Source: Cadophora sp. MPI-SDFR-AT-0126
Lineage: Eukaryota > Ascomycota > Leotiomycetes > Helotiales > Ploettnerulaceae
NCBI GenBank assembly: GCA_020747065.1
Contig: JAGMVK010000027.1
Span: 248,001-312,000, forward strand
Reading direction: 5' to 3'
Length of the DNA stretch: 64,000 bases
A program made the translations under genes and the position numbers. Positions within the stretch are counted from its first letter, which is position 1. Every line of letters starts with the position of its first letter. Below the pieces are notes generated by a model that was not told the origin of the DNA, did not search any database, and saw nothing but the letters and a program-made list of their open reading frames with translations. Shown in pieces: positions 1 through 11,907 of this stretch.

Positions 1-827
1 CCGAATGATTATATGCCACTTGAATGGTTTTTCAATGCTAATAATATCATGGCATACTCTTAGTAGCATGTCATAAGACAAATTTTGCAGGGGAGAGGAG
101 CGGCAGGTAAATATTTCAGTACTGATTGCTAGACTATATGAATATGCAATCATTGCATCGATGCAGATATCGTCAATTGATTTATCTTGGATGATTCTCG
201 TGATGACAATCATCGTCCTCGGTGATAGATCTTATCGGAATCCTCTCTTCACGTTCCCTTCATTACCGCCCTGCTCAATTCCAAGTTTTCCGCATTCGGC
301 CTCGCAACAATGATGTCGTGACACTATCGCTTTCTGTGTTCAACCCCCTTCATCGTCTCTTCTCCAACGATTGTCATATTGTGAAATGTTCCACAATCTC
401 CCCCACGTCTTCCACATTCTCAAGTCGTTCTTCCACTCACACGTACTAAAGTCGGGAGTTTGTTATCCGCCCCCAAGCAGCGGCCTTTTTCGCGAGTGCG
501 AGGAGCGAGGTTTGAGGTAGCATAAACTTTAACCGACATGATTTAAGAAGACGCTAATGCCCCAGATTCGTCTGAAGGGTGAACATGAGACCGAAACAGC
601 TCTGCGGGAAAGGCTGTATGCATTGTTGAGATGAACCTTGTGGGTTTGTAATTTTGTATTTGAGACTCTCGTCTTGGACTTCGTGTCGTCTTTGTCGTTT
701 CCTTTTCATAATAACCAAATGCTGTCCCTAAAATGCCTGGTGCTGAGCATCGCTTCCATTCGTTAAATTCGTTGTATAGCCCCCATAATATTTGTCTTTC
801 ATCACTTGAGATATTGATATTCTGACA
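1..827. other. Non-coding stretch upstream of the carboxylesterase
   Basis: No reading frame here resembles a protein family. A short open frame at 222-449 on + has no recognisable content. The last few hundred bases are presumably the promoter and leader of the esterase gene starting at 828. I saw no tRNA, repeat or transposon. Confidence 0.5.
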
Positions 828-3079
828 ATGCGATTCGCGGCTTTCCAGGTCCTTCCATTGCTTTTGGCTATCGTCAGTGCTGTCGACACACTAGGTAAGA
901 ATATCTTCACTCAAATCGATGCAAGATCTAACACAAACAGTGGACCTCACATATGTCAAATATCAAGGCCAAACGTTACAAAACGGAGTTAACCAATGGC
1001 TCTCCATCCGTTTCGCCGCACCACCGACAGGCACTCGAAGATTCTCTGCGCCTCAAGCACCATTAATAGAAAACACGACTCAAGATGCAACTAAAGTTCG
1101 TCCTTCTCCGTGACCCTGCCACATGAACCAAAGCCTTGAAATCAAATCTAACGCGAAAATTTAAGGAGGGAGCCATTTGCGTCTCAGCCAACAACCAAGA
1201 AGGTCTGCAATTCGAATCTGCCCGCCAGCGCATGGCAGAGGACTGTCTCTTCCTCGCCATTTACTCACCCCTGAACGCCACGACCGATTCAAAACTACCT
1301 ATCATGTTTTTCGTTCAGGGCGGTGGCTTCTCCTCCAATTCGAATGCTAACTTTAATGGGACGGGCCTGGTCCAGGCTTCGGGAATGAATATGATGGTTG
1401 TGAGGATCAACTATAGGGTGGGCATCTTAGGCTTCATTGGAGGGACGCTAGTGAACAGTGATATGAAAGGTGCAGTGCCGAATAATGGTCTTAATGATAG
1501 TGAGTTCTTACAATACGTAGTTTGAAAGTCAGCTTGCTGATCTGCACAGTCATTGCGGCTGCCACTTGGGTCAAGCAGCACGCCACCAAGGTATGTTGTA
1601 TCCGATTATTTCACTCTCTGGTTTTCTACTGACCACATCCTGTAGTTTGGAGGAGACCCCGATCATATGGTGGTGAGTGGTGACAGCTCCGGTGGAAACG
1701 CAATCGACATCCTCCTCACCGCCAACAATGGCATCGGATTCCCCAACCTCTTCGTTGGTGCTGCAGTCGAAAGCACAGGCTGGGGCAGCGATCCCTATGC
1801 AGTCGATCGAGACGCCTCACTCGCTAGAAACATCAACTCAACAGGCTGTCTTAATGCTACAGATCCCATCGACTGTATGCGCATGATTCCCATCGCCGAA
1901 TTCCAGAACAAAACGACGAAAGATGGCTGGGGACCGACAATTGACGGGAAGATGCTCGTGGCGCCACATTATCAGATGATGGAACAGGGCAAGTTCCAGA
2001 AAATTCCTGTCATCTATGGAAGTAAGATCTTTCCGTTCCTTCCAAGCTCGCTAAGACCCCTCTCGAAAACATGCTAAAGTAAACAAGCCGCAAGTAACGA
2101 AGCGACCCCCGACTTCATTTCCAACCAATCCGCCACCACCGACGCCGACCTAGAAAATCACATTCGTCAAGCTGTCGGCGCCTCCATAACATCCACCCAA
2201 GTCCAGGCCATGCTCACCGCCTACCCGCACTCTCTGAACAACATCTCCTTCTTCAGCCGTCCAGTCTCCCCCATAAGTAGCAACAACACCCTCCGCAAAG
2301 GCAAAGGCCCCCAATGGCAGCGCGACGCAGCCATAATGACAGAATTAAAACTCACCTGTATAGCAGCCTTCTTCTCAGACATGTACGCATCCGCCAACGT
2401 GGCGGGGAATTTCCACTACCGGTACAACGTGCTGGACTCTGTTCTCGCAGCCCAGGGACTCTTCACGCCGCATACGAGCGAGCTGTATGCTATCTGGGGG
2501 ACCAATAACACCGATGGTGGAGATCCGAAATGTTTCAAGGTACCTGCTGCTAGTGGTGGGTGTATGGAAGCGATTGAGATTGTGCAGAGTTACTGGATTT
2601 CTTTTGTGAGGACGCTGGATCCCAATACTTTCAGAGCTGCTGGGGCGCCGGTTTGGGAGATTTGGAGTGTGGAGAGCCCGAAGAGGATCGTGCTTGATAA
2701 TGGAGGAGCTACCATGGAGGTCATGGGAAGTGGAATCGACGAGGTGGTGCTTGATGGAATGGATCAGAGAACGAGGTGTAATGAGCTAGTGTTACCGTTG
2801 AGTAAGGCCATAAATGCAGGGTTGCGGGAGCGGCAGAGCTTATTGCCGTTTGCAAATGGGACAAGGATGGATCCGACTGTGGGGGTCGGAGGGGGAAATG
2901 TGGCACTTGCGAAGAGCAGCGATAGGAATGAGACAGCTACGAATGGGACTGGGAGGGGGTATCCCACCAGTGCGGCTCCCAAGGCCATATTTACTGGTGC
3001 TGCTGGGCGCTGCGAAGTCGGAAAAGGATTGATCAACGGTCTCGTCCTATTTAACACCATACTCATATTCGCTTGGTAA
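828..3079 (+). CDS. Secreted carboxylesterase type B, probably GPI-anchored
   Basis: Alpha/beta-hydrolase of the carboxylesterase/cholinesterase family, expected to cleave carboxylic esters outside the cell; the substrate cannot be read from sequence. Proposed exons are 828-894, 941-1095, 1166-1499, 1550-1590, 1646-2021 and 2088-3079, giving 654 residues in consistent phase. The ATG at 828 starts a hydrophobic signal peptide (MRFAAFQVLPLLLAIVSA). The nucleophile motif GDSSGG puts the catalytic Ser near residue 213. The acid is probably Glu329 in SNEATPD, and the base His453 in PHTSELYAIWG. The FGGDP motif before the nucleophile is typical of the family. The C-terminus ends in a hydrophobic tail (LVLFNTILIFAW) after a small-residue stretch, as in GPI-anchor signals. 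Short internal introns explain the broken frames. Family assignment is firm; the GPI anchor is an inference. Confidence 0.9.
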
Positions 3080-3774
3080 TATTTAACTGTACAATACATC
3101 TTCTCAGCAGTCTATATCAAATGTTTCGAGGTACAGAGAACAAATTAACACGTGTCAAGCATATCCATCTGACACTAGCGACATGAAGGCTGATAAATCT
3201 ATGAAAACGGAGCTTCCGCTCCTCAGATTGAGTGTCGTCTCGCTAAACAGAAAACAGCTATTGTGTACACGGCCTTGAAGAGAGTGGGAATGATTTCCAC
3301 ATTATTGCGAAGGTCAGGTATCGGCAGCAAGAAATGATATGAACCACTTAATCTCAAAATAATCATGCGAAGCATACAGATATATCGAATCTATGATAGA
3401 CGGTAATACTAAAAAGAGGCATAAATGACCTAGCATCGCCTCTGGAATGCTCATAAGTACTCTTTGGAACATCTCTACGAGCTGGTTATTGTGTCTAGTG
3501 ATATTCTTCAAAGAATATCTCCTAATAATGCAGACGTGAAGCAATCAAGTTCTCCACTTGAGTTTCACAATTAGTTCACCGCGTTTGTTTACTTCTCACT
3601 TCGAACATTCTCGCTACTTTGAAGCGAGAAGTAAATTGGTTTCCTGTGCAGATGATATCACGCATCTCATGCTCAGTCTGGCTCAAATAATTGCTGAATA
3701 CCAATTTTGCTGATAGTGCAAGCCAGGTTCAATGGTACTTGCGACTTTGACTAAGTCAGAGTACTCTATATCTG
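3080..3774. other. Intergenic, tail-to-tail
   Basis: This lies between the 3' ends of the esterase (+) and the zinc-finger gene (-). Both 3' UTRs should fall here. No coding similarity, RNA gene or repeat was seen. Confidence 0.5.
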
Positions 3775-6700
3775 TCACTCTTGCCTCCACTTAAACATGT
3801 ACGCCATCAACAGACTATTCAGTACCGCAATAATCCAACAAGCGAACCCAAACCCACCCTGAAAATCGTGTTCAAACAAGCACCAAAGGCCCGCGGCCAA
3901 CCCACTCAAAAGCAATACCACAAAATTCGCCTTGAACAGCGCCGCAAAGTTTGGACCTTCGTCGATGTGGATTCCCCAGCCAAAGCTAGCCGGAGCCATT
4001 GTGTTGAGAAGACTAGTTTCCAGTTTTCGAGGAAAGCGCAGCATCCAGAATAGCATACCTGATGGTTCACTGCACTGAAGGTAGTGAAGAAACAGATTTT
4101 CGGGGATTGGTGGGTCTCCGTCCAGAGGACAGGGATCATATATCCATTTCTTTGCGTCGACTTCGCTCTTCGGAGGTAGGGCAAGAGGCTTTTGGAGGAT
4201 ACCTACTCGGTGGCGATTTTCAAGTGAGAACTACGCAAGTTCAGTTAGGTGTCAATAGAGAAGAAGCTGTACTTACGCGGACAAAAGAAATTGATGCGGG
4301 TTTCAATAGCCAAAATCTGGAACGAAATCCTCGCAGTCGCAGGTACTGGTTTTTGATGTTCTGGAATAGCATCCCATCAGTTGAGATGTTCTTAGTATCA
4401 ATTTCAGCGAGGCTTTTGAGGTGGGGTCCTGTGTTGACGCATAACTCGAGGAAAGCGAGGTGCGGATCATTGGTAGTTGCGGCAGATGTCAATGTGGAGG
4501 CTTGCGAGAGATTGCCTGGGATGTACGTATTCTGCCTAGACATACCGGAAGCATTTGGGCGCTGAGTATGAGCAGCTGGTGGCGATACCAGATCGTCCGA
4601 AGGAGACTGTGAAGTGGTGTTTGTTGAGGTTCCTTGAGGTGCACGCTTCAGTATGGCGGTATATTTGTTCAGCAAGTCTTGAGATTTATTGTTGAAATCA
4701 GCGAAGAGATGGTGCCCACAAGCCTAGTAAAGTCATTAATTTACTCAGGGAGACAGGAATATGTTGAACCTACACACTCCCACTCAATTCGCGAATAGCC
4801 TTTAGCAAGTGGCTTTCTTCTGGATCGTACCCACCAATTATGTAATCTTAGAAGCAAGCGAGAGGTAAAATAAGGACCCCAAGCAAGCCAGGGTCCCAGC
4901 GATAGCAAGACTTCCTCGAGCCACCCATGCCTAGGCTCCTGGGCTTGCTGCGGCATCATTTCACTGGACGATTTAAGAAGCTGGAATTGCTGTTCTGTTG
5001 AAAATGAAAGACAGTCTATCGTGCTGGCCAGATCTTGGGCCCTGCCATCTGCGACTTTCTCTTGTGGGCTAGGCTTTTGTAGAACAAACAGATCATAATC
5101 TTCCAAGCTGGGTGTGTCCTTGTCGTACTGAGGGAAATTGAGAACTGCGTTGTATGCAAATTCAGTCCTTTGGAGGTTTGCAGATCCAAATTGCGGGTAG
5201 TTGAACACTGACTTCGAAGTCAACTCAGCGCTCCTAACCTGGTGATCATCTCTTGCATCGCATTGTTCTCCGGTGTCGGCTTCATTCTCTCGAATATCCC
5301 GATCAGCCTTCATGCTTTCGGAGTAGATACCAGACTTCGCTGCAAGGGGCTGCCGTACAAATTGAGACAGGTTCTCCTTGAGCTCAGAGTATGCTATCGA
5401 TGAAAGCAAGTAGAGTTTGAACCTTTTCCAAAGTCGGAAGGTACGACTGCTCGGAATCGCTGACATCACTGTCAATATCACTCCCAGAATCATTCCCTTC
5501 CCCCAGGTCGGCATTTCCAATATCCTCAGCCCCGGCAATATTTCCCAAGAAACGTTCGAGGGCAAGTTTGGACTGCTTCTGTTGCTGAAGCTCCTCCAGA
5601 GTCGTTACATGTGAACCATCGGCAAGCTCAAGTCGATCCTTGATGAGTATAATGATATAAGCTCGGTAGTTATGGACAAGTCGAATTGCGCTTTTCTCTA
5701 ATTCATTCCTAGCTTCTGTCCGGAGCCCAAATGCAAAATTCTTCAAAATGCGACGAAAGTTTCGCTCGAAGCGAACCGCACCAATGTTCTTGTAGCCATC
5801 CACAATTAACTTGGAGATCAAGTCATCTTTGACCAGCATTTCCGCCAGCTCTTCAGCAGCTCCTCCCACGGCGGCAGGGCTGACAGACGATATGGTATCC
5901 ATGGTGGCTAGGCTTCGGATGGAAGCTATAGAACCAGTCTCCCACTGCAGTGAGTCACCACCTTCGTTCGCCGGCTTCCTTTGAGCCTTTGAGACCATGC
6001 TATAATATCCACTGTCCTTTGAAAAGCACGTATACGTATCTGTATCATCAATAAGGTCCCCGGCGGCTCCAGGCATAGTGGTACCTGTCTCCACCTCATT
6101 TGAGTTCAACAATGATTCCGTTCTCAAGGCTCGGGGCTCGAGTATAGGGTTTGGAAGAAGCTCATCTCTCATACATGCATTCTCTAACATGTTCGTCCAT
6201 TTACCAGTTGTGCCCGCATGGTTATGTTTCAAATGTTGTCTGAAGTGATCTGCCCTGTAGAATTTTTTGGCATGGTCGCACTCTCCGAATTTGTGCACTT
6301 CTTGAAGATGATGCACCCGTATATCCCAGTCCTGATCTGTTACTCCTGGCCCTTCTGGTCCGGTGCCAGTGCGGGGGAAATCTTCACCACAGTAGCAACA
6401 TGTGTCTGCAATGTTTGAATCTGTAGTACTTCTATGAAAAGCGCTTTCGTACCCTGCCAGAGCAGCACATGACCAGGACTGACGATGAAGGTGGAAAGAG
6501 TTCTGATGTCTTTCCGCTTCATTCTTATTTCTGAACCGGTAGGGACAATAAGCGCATTTGTATTGCTTTCCCGTTTCATGTACTCTGTATTGAGTGGTTA
6601 GATTTTTCTGCAGGAGTCTCAGTAGAGGGTCAAGTACTGTAGTTCTTCGGAAGTCCCAAACTTTTTGGGTTTTTGGGGGCAACATTCGCATATGAATAGG

Positions 6701-7068
6701 CCAGAGACCTGAGACTTATTGTTCGAACTGAAGCTTGTGATAAGTGGCCCTTGATCCACCGATGATTGGTACCGATTCATCATGACAATTGGGTCTCGTC
6801 GAGGCTCGAAGACTGACGAGGTGGCATCGCCTTCGTCCGGCAGACCAAGCCTAACTGACTGATCATGTTCTGGCGGAGAAGGCTCCCGCCTGTTCAAACT
6901 CGCAGAGTGACTAGAGGGCCACGGCTCATCTTCGTGAATACAATCAGTGTAGCTCTCGAGGCTTGAGAGTCCACTAGGCTTGCGCTTTTGGGAAAAAGAA
7001 CTTCCCAACACGGCGACTGAGGGTGGATATGAATTTGGTTCGCTTTTTGGTCTGACAGAGCCTACCAT
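3775..7068 (-). CDS. C2H2 zinc-finger protein with C-terminal membrane segments
   Basis: Five exons on the minus strand, proposed as 7068-6638, 6584-5423, 5376-4774, 4723-4277 and 4230-3775, give 1032 residues. A Ser-rich N-terminus precedes C2H2-type fingers from about residue 132 (CECC) through 154-175 (CAYC...H...H), with a further CCYCGEDF motif downstream. Next comes a low-complexity region, then near 727-740 a RIEWECACGHHLFADF segment of the kind found in many large fungal proteins, where an ER(L/I)xWxCxCG motif recurs. The last 80 residues hold FGWGIHIDEGPN and two hydrophobic helices (about 978-998 and 1008-1027). I recognise this layout as a widespread uncharacterised fungal family. 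A DNA- or RNA-binding role for the fingers is plausible but unproven, and the membrane tail argues against a simple transcription factor. The second intron (5377-5422) is the least certain. A GTGA microsatellite lies just before the ATG. Confidence 0.8.
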
Positions 7069-7094
7069 TGTGAGTGGGTGGCGCTAAAGAATCA

Positions 7095-7149
7095 GTCAGT
7101 GAGTGAGTGAGTGAGTGAGTGAGTGAGTGAGTGAGTGTGTGTGTGTGTT
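7095..7149. repeat. (GTGA)n/(GT)n microsatellite
   Basis: About nine GTGA units run into a short GT tract, 26 bases upstream (gene sense) of the zinc-finger gene's ATG at 7068, so it probably lies in the 5' UTR or core promoter. Confidence 0.95.
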
Positions 7150-8429
7150 GCGAAATAAGAGGATTTGTTCTTGACCCGGGTGGTCAAGTAGGTAGCTTTT
7201 GCGCTCCAATATCAGTGTATTTTCTGACACAGACGGTCGACTTGATATGCTGATATATCTCCCAGTACTTGATTCATCGATGAACGATTCCTGCAGTAGT
7301 AAAGTACCATGAGCTTCTCATTGGGTCTGTATTGGTCCTGGAGGCGTTTCGAAAACGGTGGTCTATGGTATCCTAACGTGGCGCAGTGATTGCGTCGATG
7401 ATATGCCCGAAATCATGTTTGGATGGTGTTAGAGGCCAGTAATTTATAGGAAGAGGCAGGCAAGCCATGTCAAGTCAACGTGGAGAGCCAAGCAATTTGT
7501 GATGCATCGCATGGTAGAGACGGCTGAGGGGCTGAGGCATTTTCACCAAATACTTTGAGAGGAAACATATCTCCCCAATCTACTCGATTGGGTCCGTCGC
7601 TGGCTAGCAGTAGGCTCTGCCACAGGGCTTTGCAGCTCGCTTTCCGGTTTATCGGCAAATGGTAAGCTGCTACGAGACAGGCTAGTCTGCAAGTCAGCCT
7701 GGACGTAGGCTGAGTCGATAAGCAATATGCTATTGGCCTCTATGCAAGTTCTCTTAGCACACGAGGCAGATAAAATTCAAGGTGTAGAATCAAGCGTACG
7801 GAGGTGCAGAGAGATATAGGGGTTATAACGCTTATTTAAAGTACGTTTAGTATTTATTAGAACCGATGTTAACTCATATAACCTCTCTAAAAGTCTTTAC
7901 TTCAAGTAGCTTCTATGTTGTGAGGAGCCAAATCCCAATCCGTACGATAGGAGCAGTAGCAAATGCAAGGTACATAAGGTGCTAATGCCGGCTAATGCAG
8001 AAGGCAATAAGGCAATAAGGGCTGACTGTTCCAGGTGAGCTTTAACGACTCACCAATATGCAAACCACTCCAGCTTTTCAAGAAACTCATGTTCACTACC
8101 AACCAACTTCAGGGGTCCTCAGATCTAGTCGTAAACTCCACAAAATCCTCCGGACCAACATTATCATAGCCTCAAGCTCTCCGTCTTCCCTCACATCTGT
8201 GCCATCTGATCTTGCGTGCTCCAGCACAACCACTTTCAAAAGGAGGAGTAGCCGCATGGAGACCTTACACTCCATGTATAGATGGACCCCTTCCTTCAAT
8301 TGAGAACTTCTTTGATGCCGAGAATCCTTTCGCCAACCGGGCAAAGCCATGACGATGATTGCCTTTTCATGATACAGAGTAAAAAGACTTTTATACAAAC
8401 GAAAGAAAGCCGCATTATCGATGAAAAGC
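7150..8429. other. Intergenic, no gene seen
   Basis: About 1.3 kb between the zinc-finger gene's 5' end and the stop of the next minus-strand gene. Short open frames at 7470-7725 (-) and 8058-8303 (+) have no family resemblance. Near 7980-8030 there are small imperfect direct repeats (gctaatgc, ggcaataag). Confidence 0.45.
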
Positions 8430-11050
8430 TCAACCATATCGCCTCCCAACCTCAACTACTTGCTCAATCTCCTCAGACACCATCGCACTACCCGGCCGAC
8501 TTTTTATCGCCTGCATGCTAGATAGTGAGTCCTGTCTTGACGACGACGCTAGAACCAGTGGAACTGTTGAGGAAAACGAGGTGTTTCTAGACGAGTATAC
8601 AGGCCAGGTTTGATATCCCCGCAAGCTGCCATCTCTTGTGAATCTTTCTGTGGCAGGGATCTGAAGATCGAGCTGTTCTGATACTCCTCCTGACGCCTGA
8701 TGCGGAAATTCTTGTAGAGTTACAGGCACGTTTTCCTCATCATGACTCTCAATATCCGGATATGAGGAGGGGACATTGGCGATGGACTGATCATCATCGA
8801 AGAGTGGAAGTTTATCCCCGTCTCGAATCCGAGTATACGACTGACTTGACCGGCTCTTCTTATCTTCTTCGAAAAGCAATTGCACGCGATCCGCTTCCTC
8901 GGTACTTTCTGTATCGCGGGTAGCTCTGATTCTAGCCAGTCGCGAAAACGTTCGCAAGTGGTCGATACCAGCCCCTGTGTTTTTGAGAGGACCGAACGTG
9001 GGTTTGGAGTTCTGAGCTAGGGTAATTATCTTGGAGATAGAGTCCCAGCTATCAGATGTTTCGGCGTGGAAGAGAGTCCATGAGATATGAGCAATGGCGA
9101 AAAAGATATGGACAAATAGTACGGTCATGGCGAGGTACTCAGCCAGAGACCCTTGATATGCATATCCAGAGACGCTCATGCGTACTCGTAAGCGAGTTAA
9201 ATTGCCAGAAAATAGATTTGGCGGGTTTATGGCGTCTCGCCCGTCAAGGATCCGTATGTCGTAGTCGGGCATTTTTTCGTAGGTAGAGAGCGGCCAAGTG
9301 GAAGCTGATCCTGATATGTTGTACATCTCCTGGATTCCTGAGCGAGAAAGGCCATCTTCAAAGACACTGCAGATAATCAACTCAAGCATCGCTGTCTTGT
9401 TACCACCATACACATCTCCCTCAAGCCAGTCCTCGGTAGGTGAGACATTGCTGCCGGGTTCCGGCAGAGATGAAAGCCCGGAAGTCATTAAGATACTTTC
9501 TATTGTGGAAGGCTTCCAAGGGTAATAAGGTGGTCCTTCCGGTGGCGTTGGAGGGGTCAGCATATCAAGCCAAGAATCACTGACCGCAATGCGACCATTG
9601 GTCGGATAGGAGGGTTCGCCAGTTTTTGGTGTTATCCAAGAAGGATGAAGCGTTCCAAACTCAATGTTCCATGGGTACCATCCATTCCAGAAAGAATACT
9701 CGTCTGTGAAGATGGTCGCGTTCACCCAATTTGCTTTTAAAGTACACCCAACAACTACTCTAGAAGAATTATCGCCCGTCCAAGGAGACTCAAAAACTGA
9801 TCCGATAGTGGCCACGCCGAAACTTTCGGGCAGGTGAATCCACTGAAAACGTAAATGATCGCTTGCATTACTGCTCAACGTGTCCAAGGCGAGATTTGCA
9901 GATCCCATCCAACTATTCTCTTGGACAATCGGAAACTCGACATCTCGTAAGATAGCCGATAAATTTCTTGGCGGTGAACATTTTACTCGAGTCAGAGGAC
10001 TTGGGACTCTCGCCTCAGCGACCCGATCGTCTATCGCATCCGGTTTCTGTTTTGATTGAGAAGCCAACGCCCCCCACCAATCTGTTGTAATTCGTTGTAA
10101 CATAATGGCTGTGGCAGCATGTGGTTGAACGAGAAATGTGGAGGCCTGTGATCCGTTCTTATTCCGAATATCGCCGAGTGTATACACTCGAGGAACAAGT
10201 GACAGCGGACTGTCTATGGACCAATAGACGGAGGCCCCAGAGAGACTTTTAGCATAAGATCTGGCTCCAATTGCCGTTTTGAAGTTTGACGAGTCAACTT
10301 GACTAAAACGGCTCCAAAGGGACTGGAAGCCTCCGCTGGGACAAACGGCATATCTTGTTGAGTTCTCACTGTTGCAATAAGGAATGGTTTCCGTCAAGTT
10401 GGCGTCCAACTGTATAGGCCACAAGTCATCCTTAGTCCCTTTCATGTAGAAAGAAGTCCCGCCGCCAGAGACCTTTTGATTTGTCGGGACCATTAATACA
10501 GCAGACGAAGGACCAGCAAGCGCAGCTGTCACCCCAGCGATGAGAAGAGTAAGCAAGAAAAGGGCTTTCCTCCATCTGTTCCCCGCGTAGCTCAGACTCC
10601 CTAAAAATTCTCTCGAGAAGAAGTAGCCCATATTCCCAAAAAGTATACCGGAACCAACGAGTCCCAGTGGTAAACCATCGCCAAAGAGCAGCTCGTGACG
10701 AGAAAATTGGAAGATTATCGTTGTAAGGCTGGCTATGATCAAGAGCTCATGTCCTTTTGCAGCAACCTGGAGAAATACGAGGTTCATTGTTTCGGACGAT
10801 ATCATCGTTGGGAAAACGGTGCCGATATAGTAGCCTTTGAGGTTGACCGTGAGTTGAGTATGAAGATAGATATTGATAGTGGGACAACATGCACTGCGCA
10901 TCGTCTTAAAGCCACCCAAAATGATTTCTTGATGATAATCTTCTTCTGCTCCTCCGCCCCGGTGCGTTGCAGGCGTGCGAGAATGCCATGTCGGGAGACC
11001 AAGTTTCTTTTTCGGAGATTGGTGGTAGTGTTCCAAGCATCTCGAAGCAT
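8430..11050 (-). CDS. Fungal multi-pass membrane protein, frameshifted near its N-terminus
   Basis: Most of the protein is one long open frame ending at 8430 with hydrophobic helices: LLIIASLTTIIFQF, the segment after FGDGLPLGLVGSG, ALFLLTLLIAGVTAAL, and one near the C-terminus, YLAMTVLFVHIFFAIAHI. A large extracellular-type region with many N-glycosylation sequons lies between the third and last helices, and the tail is Ser-rich. This matches a common uncharacterised fungal membrane-protein family. The expected first helix (ALRRCAVHVVPLSISIFIL) is present, but in another frame that begins at the ATG at 11050. The two frames meet at about 10842-10855, where an 11-base stretch between two TCAAC copies breaks the phase. 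An alternative start at 10901 keeps one frame but loses that helix. I found no GT..AG intron that would repair it. Function unknown. Confidence 0.6.
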
Positions 11051-11907
11051 TCTCGAAACGACTGGTACTTGACGAAAAGTCTCCTGTTTCTCCTGGATAT
11101 GATTTTGTCAAAATCGACTTGTGGTTAATCAAGGGCTCAAGGAGCGTAGGAAAGGAAGTGTGGCCAAGACAAAGTGAAGAAAAGCTGAATTACAGCATGC
11201 AGGACAGTTCACTGTACGACATGATAACAGTTCCAACCCTTTGGGGTGGGTGGCTTGTCACTCTTGTGTCAACAGCCAGGACGATCATGGCAAAAACTGG
11301 CCAGGGTAGAGATCTAGTTGAATGCAAGTAGCTGAATACGGGCTTTCCAACAGTCGAAAAGCCTGACGCGGCGCTAAAAATGTGTCTCATGGCCATGCAG
11401 GAGAGAATGTTGGTGTTTCCATGTTGTTGGAAGAGACAGAAATCAGACCAATAGATTGCACTTGAGCTCGATATGCTTCGTCTCATAGGTCAGGATAAGG
11501 TTTCGCGGGCCGAGCAGCGAAGTAACCAGGAAAGGTTAGCTCAGTCACACTTTTAGGTTTGGATTTGCCTGCCTCCATACCCCATAAGTTATTTTCAACC
11601 ACGACCCTGCGCGGTGCAGCGCGCGTTGAAGAAGCCGACGCCCAGTCCAACTATCTCAGTCATACCACTCCCCACACACGTCCTTCACCCCGACCTTCAC
11701 CTTCACCAACGTTTAGCTTCATTTGTTGGTGGTTTTGCAGCAAGTGGAATCTCGAGGAGAACAAACTGCCTTTTCTGCCGCATATGCCAGGCCATTGGTT
11801 GCGTCGCCTGCGTGGACTGCAAGCTACCTGCCCATAGCATAACCACTTCAACTTGCGGCCTCGATCCAAATACCCTTCATAATCTATGATTCGCGCTCCC
11901 TCCTGGC
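11051..11907. other. Divergent intergenic region
   Basis: This separates the starts of the membrane-protein gene (-) and the glycosyltransferase gene (+), so it likely holds both promoters. Open frames at 11119-11331 and 11559-11889 look non-coding. No RNA gene or repeat was recognised. Confidence 0.45.
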
